From Alphaproteobacteria bacterium (lineage in GTDB: Bacteria; Pseudomonadota; Alphaproteobacteria; Micavibrionales; UBA2020), in assembly GCA_018971405.1 (NCBI GenBank), contig JAGXAX010000003.1:1-18420 (forward strand): a stretch of 18,420 nucleotides of DNA, read 5' to 3'. Below are positions 9,938 through 17,140 of this stretch, piece by piece. Every line of letters begins with the position of its first letter. The first letter of the stretch is position 1. The notes beneath the pieces were generated by a model. That model was not told the origin of the DNA, searched no databases, and saw nothing but the letters and a program-made list of their open reading frames with translations. Position numbers and translations under genes: made by a program.

Positions 9938-10633
9938 TCAGGCGTTCAGCTTGTACCCGACCCCCGGCGCGGTGATGATAAAGCGCGGATGCAGCGGATC
10001 GTCGCCGAGCTTCTGGCGCAGGTGCTGGGTGTAGATGCGCAAGTAATGGTTGTTCTCGGCCGAGCTTTTGCCCCAGACCTCCTGCAAAAGCTGTTTGTGC
10101 GTGACGATCTTCCCCGCATGTTTCACCAGCAGCGCCAGCAGACGGAATTCGGTCGGCGTCAGGCGGATTTCGTTCCCGTCGACCTTGACGGCGCGGTTCT
10201 GCGCATCGAACGACAGCCCGTGCGCCGTGAACGTCCCGGCCGCGGGCGCTACCGCGCGCCGCGCGCGGCGCAGCGCGGCCTTGAGGCGCGCGAGCAGCTC
10301 GCCGGTGCTGAACGGTTTGGTGAGGTAGTCGTCCGCGCCCAGCTCCAGCGCGGCGATCTTGTCCTGCTCCTGCCCGCGGGCGGAGAGGATGATGACCGGA
10401 ATGTCGCTCCAGCCGCGCAGGCTCTTGATGATCTCGAGTCCGTCCATGTCCGGCAGGCCGAGGTCGAGAATCAGGATTTCCGGCACGCGGGCCTTGAGGT
10501 GCGCAAGGCCTTCCCGTCCGGTGAGGGCGAAGGCAGGGCTGAAACCGTTGGAAACAAGCGCGGCGGCGAGGAACTTGCGGATCTCCGGCTCGTCCTCGAT
10601 TGCCAGCACAGAAATTTTCTGCGTTTCAGCCAT
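9938..10633 (-). CDS. kdpE: KdpE-like OmpR-family response regulator
   Basis: A 231-aa two-domain regulator. The receiver has Glu13/Asp14, Asp57 (LILDLGLPDMDG), Ser84 and Lys106 (TKPF). A winged-helix DNA-binding domain at about 135-231 contains RLTPTEFRLLALL, HKQLLQEVWG and the end APGVGYKL. The sequence style (EPEIRKFL, NNHYLRIYTQHLRQKL) is that of KdpE, the regulator of K+ transport. The start at 10633 is preceded by GGAGGAG 7 nt upstream and overlaps the kinase stop by 8 nt, so translation is coupled. No kdpFABC is nearby; the likely target is kup, divergent beyond the kinase gene. Confidence 0.92.
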   Translation of the reverse strand: MAETQKISVLAIEDEPEIRKFLAAALVSNGFSPAFALTGREGLAHLKARVPEILILDLGLPDMDGLEIIKSLRGWSDIPVIILSARGQEQDKIAALELGADDYLTKPFSTGELLARLKAALRRARRAVAPAAGTFTAHGLSFDAQNRAVKVDGNEIRLTPTEFRLLALLVKHAGKIVTHKQLLQEVWGKSSAENNHYLRIYTQHLRQKLGDDPLHPRFIITAPGVGYKLNA

Positions 10634-11675
10634 GCGGCGGCTCCTCCGAAACCTTCACCGCCACCGGCAGCGTGAAACTGAAGCGCGCGCCGCCTTCCGG
10701 CCTGTTTTCCGCCCAGATGCGCGACTGGTGCGCCCTGATGATGCCCTCGCAGATCGCGAGCCCGAGGCCGCTGCCGCTTTTGTCGCGCGCGCGGCGGGTG
10801 AACTTCTCGAATATCCTTTTCTCGTCGCCGGGCGCGATGCCGGGGCCGGCGTCCGCAACGCTGACGATGATCTCATCGCCGCGCGCGACGGCCGTGAGCG
10901 TGATGGCGGAGTTTTGCGGGGCGTATTTGACCGCGTTTTCCAGCAGGTTGACGAGCACCTGCTCGATCAGCAGCCCGTCCACGTAAACGAGCGCCAGGTC
11001 TTTCTCCACGCGCGTTTCCACCGTGTGCGCGCCCTCCGGCACCTGCGACAGCGCCGCGCCGATCAGCTCGTCGATGTAATAGGGCTGCCGGTTGAGGGCG
11101 ACCGCGCCGGATTCAATGCGCGTGATGTCGAGCAGGTTGGAAACAATACGGCTGAGGCGCGCGGCCTCCTGATGGATCGACCGCGCCAGCTCCTTGACCG
11201 TCCCTTCCGGCATGTCGTCCTGCATCAGGCTGCTGGACGCGCCGGTGATCGAGGCAAGCGGCGTGCGCAGGTCGTGCGACACGGAGCTGAGCAGGAGGTT
11301 CTTGATGCGCTCGTTTTCGGCGGCGACGGTCGATTCCCGCGTCAGCCGCTCCTGCCGCCGCAAGCTGATGGCCTGCCCGGAAATGACCATGCTGGTGATC
11401 AGCATGACGAGCAGCGTCAGCCACGAAGAGCGGTTGTACATCTCGAACGTATAAAGCGGCTCGACAAAGAAAAAGTTGTAGCTCGCGCAGCTTAAGGCCG
11501 AAAACAGCACCGACGGCCCGCGCCCGAAGCGCGCCGCCACGAACACCGATGCCGCGAGATAGATCATCACGGCGTCCGTCGGGTTCAAGACGACGCTCAA
11601 GGCTTTGGCGAGCAGCGTCGCCACGACAGTCACGGCGGCGCTGCCAAGATAGCGGCTGGGCAGGGCTTTTTCCAT
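10626..11675 (-). CDS. kdpD: Short KdpD-like sensor kinase (DUF4118-HisKA-HATPase only)
   Basis: A 349-aa inner-membrane histidine kinase related to the C-terminal part of KdpD. Membrane helices fill about residues 10-105 as a DUF4118-like module (RFGRGPSVLFSALSCASYNF, FFVEPLYTF). HisKA follows directly with VSHDLRTPLASI and His134; then the N box with Asn247 (LENAVKYAP), DAGPGIAPG and GSGLGLAICEGI. E. coli KdpD is 894 aa with N-terminal KdpD and universal-stress-type domains and a GAF domain; all three are absent here. The region upstream is 103 bp and then kup on the other strand, so this is a real architecture and not a visible truncation. ATG 11675 has AAAAAGGA 5 nt upstream. It pairs with the overlapping kdpE. 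Confidence 0.9.
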   Translation of the reverse strand: MEKALPSRYLGSAAVTVVATLLAKALSVVLNPTDAVMIYLAASVFVAARFGRGPSVLFSALSCASYNFFFVEPLYTFEMYNRSSWLTLLVMLITSMVISGQAISLRRQERLTRESTVAAENERIKNLLLSSVSHDLRTPLASITGASSSLMQDDMPEGTVKELARSIHQEAARLSRIVSNLLDITRIESGAVALNRQPYYIDELIGAALSQVPEGAHTVETRVEKDLALVYVDGLLIEQVLVNLLENAVKYAPQNSAITLTAVARGDEIIVSVADAGPGIAPGDEKRIFEKFTRRARDKSGSGLGLAICEGIIRAHQSRIWAENRPEGGARFSFTLPVAVKVSEEPPHG

Positions 11676-11733
11676 ACCCGTCCTTTTTACACCGAAATCT
11701 CCCTGAAATAACTTGATTTCATGCGGGATACCT

Positions 11734-11755
11734 CTTTTTTACGCCTTTTTTACGG
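11734..11755 (+). promoter_or_regulatory. Tandem T-tract repeat, candidate KdpE operator upstream of kup
   Basis: Two adjacent 11-mers, CTTTTTTACGC (11734-11744) and CTTTTTTACGG (11745-11755), match at 10 of 11 positions, so the repeat period is one helical turn. From memory, the E. coli KdpE site upstream of kdpFABC is a similar T-rich direct repeat with TTTTTATAC and TTTTTTTACAC. A related single copy, CTTTTTACACCG, lies at 11683-11694 but overlaps the kdpD ribosome-binding site on the other strand. The site is next to a kdpDE pair and a K+ transporter. Confidence 0.6.
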
Positions 11756-11765
11756 CGAAGCGGCC

Positions 11766-11773
11766 TATACAAT
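11766..11773 (+). promoter_or_regulatory. Candidate -10 element of kup (TATACAAT)
   Basis: TATACAAT lies 5-7 nt before the chosen kup ATG at 11779. No good -35 hexamer sits 17 nt upstream; that place is occupied by the T-tract repeat, as expected of an activator-dependent promoter. Transcription from here would give a leaderless or nearly leaderless kup mRNA. No strong Shine-Dalgarno is visible. Confidence 0.4.
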
Positions 11774-11778
11774 GGGCG

Positions 11779-13701
11779 ATGCAAAGCCTTTCCTATGAAA
11801 TAAACCGGAAACTGGCGGACGACCGCGGCGACGGCCACGGCAAGAGCGCGTTTTCCGTACTGATGCTGGGCGCGCTGGGCGTCGTTTACGGCGACATCGG
11901 CACGAGCCCGCTTTACACCTTGCAGCAGTCTTTTTCCCAGACCGGCCTGCCGGTCACGGCGGCGACCCTCTTTCCCTTGCTCTCGATGATCTTCTGGCTG
12001 CTGGTGATCGTCGTCTCCGTCAAATACGTCCTCTTCATCCTACGCGCCGACAACAAGGGCGAGGGCGGCAACCTCGCCCTGCTCGCCCTCGTGCTGCGCC
12101 TGACCCGCCCGTCGCCGCGCCTCTGCGCGCTGATGGGGCTGGCGGGCATTCTCGGCGGCAGCCTCTTTTACGCCGATGCCGCCATCACCCCCGCCATCTC
12201 CGTCCTCTCCGCCGTCGAGGGGCTGCGCGTCATCGCGCCGGAACTCGCGCACCTCGTCGTGCCGGTCACGCTCGTCATCCTCGTCGCCCTTTTCTCGGTG
12301 CAAAAATACGGCACGGGAAAGATGGGTGCGCTGTTCGGGCCCGTCATGCTGCTGTGGTTCGGCACGCTCGCCGTGTTCGGCGTCATGGGCATCCTCGGCG
12401 CGCCGCAGGTGCTGGAAGCCGTCAATCCCCTCTACGCGCTGCACTTCATCGCCGCACGCCCGATGATGTCCTTCGTGGCGATCGGCGCGACCATGCTCGC
12501 CGTCACGGGCGCGGAGGCGCTCTACGCCGACATGGGGCATTTCGGCGCGCCGCCCATCCGCGCCGCGTGGTTTTTCGTCGTCTGGCCGTGCCTCGTGCTC
12601 AACTACTTCGGGCAGGGCGCGCTGCTGCTGGCGAAGCCCGCCGCACTCGCCAACCCCTTCTACCTGCTGGCGCCGGCGGCGCTCCATGTGCCGCTGCTGC
12701 TGCTTTCCGCGGCCGCGACCATCATCGCCTCGCAGGCCGTCATTTCCGGCACCTATTCGATCACGCGTCAGGCCATGCAGCTCGGCTTCCTGCCGCGCAT
12801 GCGCATCCTGCACACCTCGGAAAAGGAACTGGGGCAGATTTACATGCCCTTCGTCAACTGGGCGCTGCTGGCGCTGGTGGTTTTCATCGTCTTCGTCTTC
12901 CCGAGCTCTGACAGCCTCGCCTCCGCCTACGGCCTCGCCGTGACGGGCGCAATGCTGATCACCAGCCTCATGGTCATTGCGGTCATGCGCCTCAAGTGGC
13001 GCTGGCGCTGGGCGTGGATCCTCGCGACCGCCGGCGTCTTCACCGCCATCGACGCCGTGCTCTTCTCCGCGACGACGACGAAATTCATGTCCGGCGGCGC
13101 GATGCCGGTCACCGTCGCCGTCATGATCTTCACCGCCCTCACCACCTGGAAAAAGGGGCAGGCCGCGCTCGACGACAGGATCGCCGGCCAGTCGGTCTCC
13201 ATCGACCGGTTTATCCGCGAAGTGCGCAACAGCCCTTTCGTGCGCGTGCCGGGAACGGCGATCTACATGACGCCGCACCACAACAGGGTGCCGAACGCGA
13301 TGATGCTGAACATGCGCCACAACAAGATGCTCCACGAGCGCGTGATCTTCCTGACCGTCATTTTCGAGGAGGTGCCGCGCGTGGCGCGCGAAAACCGCAT
13401 CCACATCGCCGCGCTGGGCGACGACTTCTACAAGATGGACGTGCATTACGGCTTCAACGACGAGCCGGACATACCGGAAGCCATGAACTATTGCCTCAAG
13501 CGCGGCATGGACTTCGACAGCACGGCGGGCGCGTCGTTCTACGTCGGCACGGATACCATCCTGCCGGTCGCGGGCGGCGCCATGCCCTTCTGGCGCGACC
13601 TGCTGTTCGCCATCATGAAGCAGAACGCCTCCAGCGCCGCGGAATATTACAGGATCCCGGCAGACCGCGTGGTCGAAGTCGGCGGCAGGTACGAACTTTA
13701 A
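11779..13701 (+). CDS. kup: Kup-type potassium uptake transporter
   Basis: A 640-aa inner-membrane K+/H+ symporter of the KUP/HAK/KT family. Landmarks are GVVYGDIGTSPLYTL (34-48), RADNKGEGGNLALL, GGSLFYADAAITPAISVLSA, TGAEALYADMGHFGAPPIR, LNYFGQGALLL and ASQAVISGTYSITRQAMQLG. About twelve hydrophobic helices are followed by a soluble C-terminal domain (VRVPGTAIYMTP, HNKMLHERVIFLT) ending RVVEVGGRYEL, as in E. coli Kup (622 aa). The frame opens at a TTG at 11713, but ATG 11779 gives the family's usual N-terminal length, so I use it. It is divergent from kdpDE and replaces the expected kdpFABC. I see no convincing terminator after it. Confidence 0.96.
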   Translation: MQSLSYEINRKLADDRGDGHGKSAFSVLMLGALGVVYGDIGTSPLYTLQQSFSQTGLPVTAATLFPLLSMIFWLLVIVVSVKYVLFILRADNKGEGGNLALLALVLRLTRPSPRLCALMGLAGILGGSLFYADAAITPAISVLSAVEGLRVIAPELAHLVVPVTLVILVALFSVQKYGTGKMGALFGPVMLLWFGTLAVFGVMGILGAPQVLEAVNPLYALHFIAARPMMSFVAIGATMLAVTGAEALYADMGHFGAPPIRAAWFFVVWPCLVLNYFGQGALLLAKPAALANPFYLLAPAALHVPLLLLSAAATIIASQAVISGTYSITRQAMQLGFLPRMRILHTSEKELGQIYMPFVNWALLALVVFIVFVFPSSDSLASAYGLAVTGAMLITSLMVIAVMRLKWRWRWAWILATAGVFTAIDAVLFSATTTKFMSGGAMPVTVAVMIFTALTTWKKGQAALDDRIAGQSVSIDRFIREVRNSPFVRVPGTAIYMTPHHNRVPNAMMLNMRHNKMLHERVIFLTVIFEEVPRVARENRIHIAALGDDFYKMDVHYGFNDEPDIPEAMNYCLKRGMDFDSTAGASFYVGTDTILPVAGGAMPFWRDLLFAIMKQNASSAAEYYRIPADRVVEVGGRYEL

Positions 13702-13908
13702 CGCCCGGCGCCCGTCGTCAAACCCTCCCGCCGGCAATTTCGCCCCGCCGGCTGCAAAAATACGGGGAATTTCAAACAAGACGCAACAGTTCACATAGCG
13801 CCCCCCGGCGGGCGGAAGGCTTTAAAGAATCACCGATCGGCACAAGAGCCGCATAGGACTTGACTTGGAAGCGCGACAAGGGTCAACCTGGTAATTGGGG
13901 TGTGATTT
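13702..13908 (+). promoter_or_regulatory. Upstream region of the MASE1-PAS kinase with a stem-loop
   Basis: A 207-bp gap between kup and the kinase. The kup-proximal part is GC-rich with GCCGGC repeats but no T run. At 13860-13886 TTGACTTG and CAAGGGTCAA are complementary apart from a 2-nt bulge, giving a possible hairpin or dyad operator about 23 nt before the start. TTGACT at 13860 could also be a -35, but no fitting -10 follows. GGGG (13897-13900), 8 nt before ATG 13909, probably serves as the RBS. Confidence 0.4.
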
Positions 13909-15990
13909 ATGGGCAGCATCTTGAAATATGACGGCCGGTATGTGAGCCGCGTGCTGGCACTCGTGGCCCTGTACTACTTCACATCGCGCCTCGGCTTCAG
14001 CCTTGCTTCCGTCGCCCAGCAGGTGACGGTCATCTGGCCCCCGACGGGCATTTCCCTCGCGGCCGTGCTGATGTTCGGCCCCGATATCTGGCTGGGCATT
14101 TTTCTTGGCGCCTTCCTTGCCAACATCACGATGCACGAGCCCGCCCTCGCCGCCCTCTGCATCGGCGCGGGCAATACGCTGGAAGCGCTGGCGGGCGCAT
14201 GGCTGCTGCGCCGTTTCGCCGGACCCGCGCCCAATCTTGCGCACGTGCGCGACGTTCTCTGCCTGATTTTGTTCGCCGCCATCATCAGCACCGCCGTGAG
14301 CGCGACCATCGGCACGACCAGCCTTTGCTTTGCGGGGCTGCAGCCGTGGACGCATTATTTTCCGGTCTGGTTCACATGGTGGCTGGGCGACGCGGGCGGC
14401 GACGTCATCGTCGCGCCCCTGATTCTGACCTGGTATTACAACCCGTATCTGAGCCTTTCCCGCCGCGGCGCGCTGGAAGCGGCCGCGCTGGCGCTCGCCG
14501 TCGCTCTCTACGGCATCGTCATCTCCTCGCAATCGGAGATGTTCGGCATCGCGCAGTTCTACCCCAGCACCGTCTTTCCGCTGCTGATCTGGGCGGCCAT
14601 CCGTTTCGGAACGCGCGGCGTGACGACCGTCAACTTCCTCCTCTCCGCCATCGCGATCGGCCTGACGGCGATGCACATGGGGCCGTTCTCGCAAATGCCG
14701 ACCGGCCGCGTGCTCGACGTTTTGCAGACCTTCACCATCATCGCGGGCGTTACGGGGCTGGTCATGAGCGCCGCGCTCAGGGAGCGCGCCGAATCGGAAG
14801 AAACCGAGCAGGAAAGCCGGATACGCCTTGACGTGGTGCTGGACAATATCGTCGACGGGCTGATCACGATCGACGAAAAGGGCACCATCCGCAGCTACAA
14901 CAAGGCCTGTACCACGATCTTCGGTTATACGGCCGCGGAAGTCGTGGGCCGGAACGTCAAAATGCTGATGCCGCAGGATTACGCCGCGCATCACGACGAA
15001 TATGTTTCCAACTACATGAAAACGGGCAAGGCCAAGATCATCGGCATCGGCCGCGAGCTCGAAGGCCTGCGCAAGGACGGCACGCTGTTTCCCATGGAGC
15101 TGTCGGTCGCGGAAGTGAAGATGGGGCGCGGCGTCAGGTATTTCAGCGGCATCATCCGCGACATCAGCGAGCGGAAGAACGCGGAGAAAAGGCTGCAGGC
15201 GGCGCACGACTACCAGCAGGAAATAATCGGCGACCTCCGCCAGAAGGAAGTGGAGCTGCTGCGCTATACCCAAGACCTCAAGCGCAGCAACCAGGAGCTG
15301 GACGACTTCGCCTACATCGCCTCGCACGACCTCAAGGAGCCGCTGCGCGGGCTTTTGACGCAGGCCTCCTTCCTGCTCGAGGACTACAAGGACAGGCTGG
15401 ACGCGGAGGGCCTGCGCCGCCTGCACCGGCTGCAATACCTGAGCCTGCGGATGGAGAAGCTGATCGGCGACCTGCTTTATTTCTCGCGTCTCGGCCGCAC
15501 CGACCTCGCCGTGCAGGAGCTCGACGTCGGCGAAGCCGTGAGCGAGATCCGGCAGATGATGGACACGCTCCTCAAGGAGAAGAACGCGCGCGTCGTCGTG
15601 CCGCGTTCCCTGCCGCCCGTCGTCTGCGACAAGCTCAGGATGGTGGAAGTCTTGCGCAATCTCATCACCAACGCCATCAAATACAACGACAAGCCGGAGC
15701 GCGTCGTGGAAATAGGTTTTCTGGAGAAGGCGCGCGCGCCGCACGGCGACGAAACCAACGTCTTCTACGTCAGGGACAACGGCATCGGCATCGCGCCGGA
15801 ATTTCACGAGGCCATATTCCGCATTTTCAAGCGGCTCGAGAATCCCGCCGCCAGCGGGGAGGAAGGCACCGGCTCCGGACTGACCTTCGTCAAAAAAATC
15901 ATCGAGCGGCACAACGGGCGCATCTGGCTTGAATCCGCGCCCGGCGCCGGGGCGACTTTTTACTTCACGATAGGAACGATAGACATATGA
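13909..15990 (+). CDS. MASE1-PAS histidine kinase with FixL-like heme-PAS residues
   Basis: A 693-aa membrane sensor kinase. Residues about 10-290 form a MASE1-type multi-helix membrane domain (VIWPPTGISLAAVLMFG, WWLGDAGGDVIVAP). A PAS domain (305-420) follows with FGYTAAEVVGRNVKMLMP, HHDEYVSNYM, IIGIGRELEG and KDGTLFPMEL. This closely resembles the FixL heme PAS; His362 and Arg382 are 20 residues apart, as are heme ligand His200 and Arg220 of Bradyrhizobium FixL. A coiled coil leads to a phytochrome-kinase-type HisKA, DDFAYIASHDLKEPLRG with His473, and an ATPase with Asn588, DNGIGIAP and GTGSGLTF. There is no fused receiver. The stop overlaps the next regulator's start as ATGA. Oxygen or NO sensing is inferred; heme binding is unproven. 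Confidence 0.92.
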   Translation: MGSILKYDGRYVSRVLALVALYYFTSRLGFSLASVAQQVTVIWPPTGISLAAVLMFGPDIWLGIFLGAFLANITMHEPALAALCIGAGNTLEALAGAWLLRRFAGPAPNLAHVRDVLCLILFAAIISTAVSATIGTTSLCFAGLQPWTHYFPVWFTWWLGDAGGDVIVAPLILTWYYNPYLSLSRRGALEAAALALAVALYGIVISSQSEMFGIAQFYPSTVFPLLIWAAIRFGTRGVTTVNFLLSAIAIGLTAMHMGPFSQMPTGRVLDVLQTFTIIAGVTGLVMSAALRERAESEETEQESRIRLDVVLDNIVDGLITIDEKGTIRSYNKACTTIFGYTAAEVVGRNVKMLMPQDYAAHHDEYVSNYMKTGKAKIIGIGRELEGLRKDGTLFPMELSVAEVKMGRGVRYFSGIIRDISERKNAEKRLQAAHDYQQEIIGDLRQKEVELLRYTQDLKRSNQELDDFAYIASHDLKEPLRGLLTQASFLLEDYKDRLDAEGLRRLHRLQYLSLRMEKLIGDLLYFSRLGRTDLAVQELDVGEAVSEIRQMMDTLLKEKNARVVVPRSLPPVVCDKLRMVEVLRNLITNAIKYNDKPERVVEIGFLEKARAPHGDETNVFYVRDNGIGIAPEFHEAIFRIFKRLENPAASGEEGTGSGLTFVKKIIERHNGRIWLESAPGAGATFYFTIGTIDI

Positions 15991-16421
15991 CCGCCTCCTA
16001 TTTCGGACCGCGCCAGATTCTCGTCGTCGACGACAACGCGGATGATTACGAGGCGCTCGCGCGCGCCTTCAAAAAAACCGGCCTTTACGGCCACGTCACC
16101 CTCTGCACGTCGGGACAGATGGCGCTCGACAGGCTGAAAGGGGGGGCGGAACTGCCCACATTGATGCTGCTTGACCTGAACATGCCGGGTCTGGACGGTT
16201 TTCAAGTGCTGCAGGCCGTAAAAAGCGACGAAAGGCTCAAAGCCATCCCCATCGTCATCTGGACGACGTCCTCCAACGAGAAAGACATCAATGCCTGCTA
16301 CCGGCTCGGCGCCAACGCCTACATGCAAAAGCCCGTCATTTTCGACCAGCTGGTCGAGTCGGTAAAGCGTCTCAAGGAATACTGGTTTGAAGCGGCGGTT
16401 TTGCCTGTCTCTGAGTGCTAG
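15987..16421 (+). CDS. Rcp1-like single-domain response regulator
   Basis: A 144-aa stand-alone receiver. The acidic pocket is Asp15/Asp16 (VVDDNADD), phospho-acceptor Asp63 (LLDLNMPGLDG), Thr94 and Lys115 (QKP). The C-terminal KRLKEYWFEAAVLP is typical of Rcp1-type regulators that partner phytochrome-like kinases. It has no output domain, so it acts by protein contact or as a relay intermediate. Translation is coupled to the kinase through the ATGA overlap, with AGGAA 10 nt upstream. It is very similar to the receiver of the gene at 17141 (shared AFKK-GL, DI--CY--GANAY patterns), which suggests duplication. Confidence 0.92.
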   Translation: MTASYFGPRQILVVDDNADDYEALARAFKKTGLYGHVTLCTSGQMALDRLKGGAELPTLMLLDLNMPGLDGFQVLQAVKSDERLKAIPIVIWTTSSNEKDINACYRLGANAYMQKPVIFDQLVESVKRLKEYWFEAAVLPVSEC

Positions 16422-16635
16422 CATACGCCGTTCGGGGGTCTCCCCGATCATCGATATTCGCCAAAAATCATGGTTTACAAGGGGATATCCGCCGCTCTTG
16501 CCGGAAACGGCCGCATTGCGAGGCTTTTTTTGCTAAAACTTTATTGTAGTTTCATACAAGGTAAATCATGCCGCGTATAAGATGAAATTAGTACCGGCCG
16601 GAGATTTTTAAAAACGCGAACAGTTTTGGTGGACC
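16422..16635 (+). promoter_or_regulatory. Intergenic region: possible weak terminator and new promoter
   Basis: A 214-bp gap. A GAAA-capped 4-bp hairpin (16500-16511) is followed by an imperfect stem (16510-16524) and T7 (16525-16531), a weak terminator candidate for the kinase-regulator operon. The downstream part is AT-rich. TATAAG at 16576-16581 is a possible -10, and TTGCTA (16530) with CATACA (16553) at 17-nt spacing is a weaker alternative. GGTGG just before ATG 16636 is a close-set RBS. The later two regulators may thus have their own promoter. Confidence 0.35.
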
Positions 16636-17127
16636 ATGACAAAACATGAAATTCTACTGGTGGAGGATTCTCCGGAAGACGCCGATCTGGTGCGCAGAAC
16701 GATTGACAGGCACCTGCCCGGTCAGTTCAGCGTGACGCATAAAAAGAACATAAAGGATGCGGAATCCCATATCAAGGCGCACGGGAACGAGATCAGCGTC
16801 GTGCTGCTCGACCTCGGGCTGCCCGATACCAGCGACGGACGGGATACGTTCGAGCACATGAAGGAGTATGCGCCGAAAGTTCCCATCGTCGTCCTGACGG
16901 GGATGGAGGACCATGAGCTCGCTCTCGCGCTGGTCAGGGAGGGCGCGGAAGATTTCGTGAACAAGGGGCTGATACACGAAAAGCCGGAACTGCTGCGCAA
17001 CGCCCTCGAATTCGCCTCCTGCCGTCACGAGCTGATCGGCGACGTGCATAAGAAGCATCAGAAAAACATCGACGAAAAGGACGAAATTATCGCCTGGATG
17101 AGCGGAGGGTATTCGGTCAAAATGTGA
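16636..17127 (+). CDS. Stand-alone response regulator with extended C-terminal tail
   Basis: A 163-aa receiver protein. It has Asp11 (LLVEDSPEDADLVRR), phospho-acceptor Asp59 (VVLLDLGLPDTSDG), Thr88 (VVLTGMED) and Lys110 in NKGLI. The usual Pro after this Lys is replaced by Gly, as in some receivers that end in a VKG motif. This type lacks a DNA-binding domain. Residues about 134-163 form a hydrophilic, probably helical tail rich in His/Lys/Asp (HKKHQKNIDEKDEIIAW), which could be a docking segment. It is followed after 13 nt by the receiver-HTH gene, so the two are probably cotranscribed. Which kinase addresses it is unknown; the MASE1-PAS kinase upstream is the nearest. Confidence 0.88.
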   Translation: MTKHEILLVEDSPEDADLVRRTIDRHLPGQFSVTHKKNIKDAESHIKAHGNEISVVLLDLGLPDTSDGRDTFEHMKEYAPKVPIVVLTGMEDHELALALVREGAEDFVNKGLIHEKPELLRNALEFASCRHELIGDVHKKHQKNIDEKDEIIAWMSGGYSVKM

Positions 17128-17140
17128 GAAACGGAAATGA

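Noticed and set aside
10626..11778. Frameshifted or broken full-length kdpD
   Set aside because: Only 103 bp separate the kinase start from kup on the other strand, with no remnant of KdpD or USP domains, and the start has its own RBS; a genuinely short kinase is the simpler reading.
12040..15912. Two long minus-strand open frames (about 584 and 696 codons) opposite kup and the MASE1 kinase
   Set aside because: Both lie opposite clearly conserved genes, have Arg/Asp/His-biased composition and no recognisable domain; they are high-GC antisense shadows.
16432..16447. Hairpin TCGGGG-GTCT-CCCCGA after the first Rcp1-like regulator
   Set aside because: Six base pairs without a following T run, so not supported as an intrinsic terminator.
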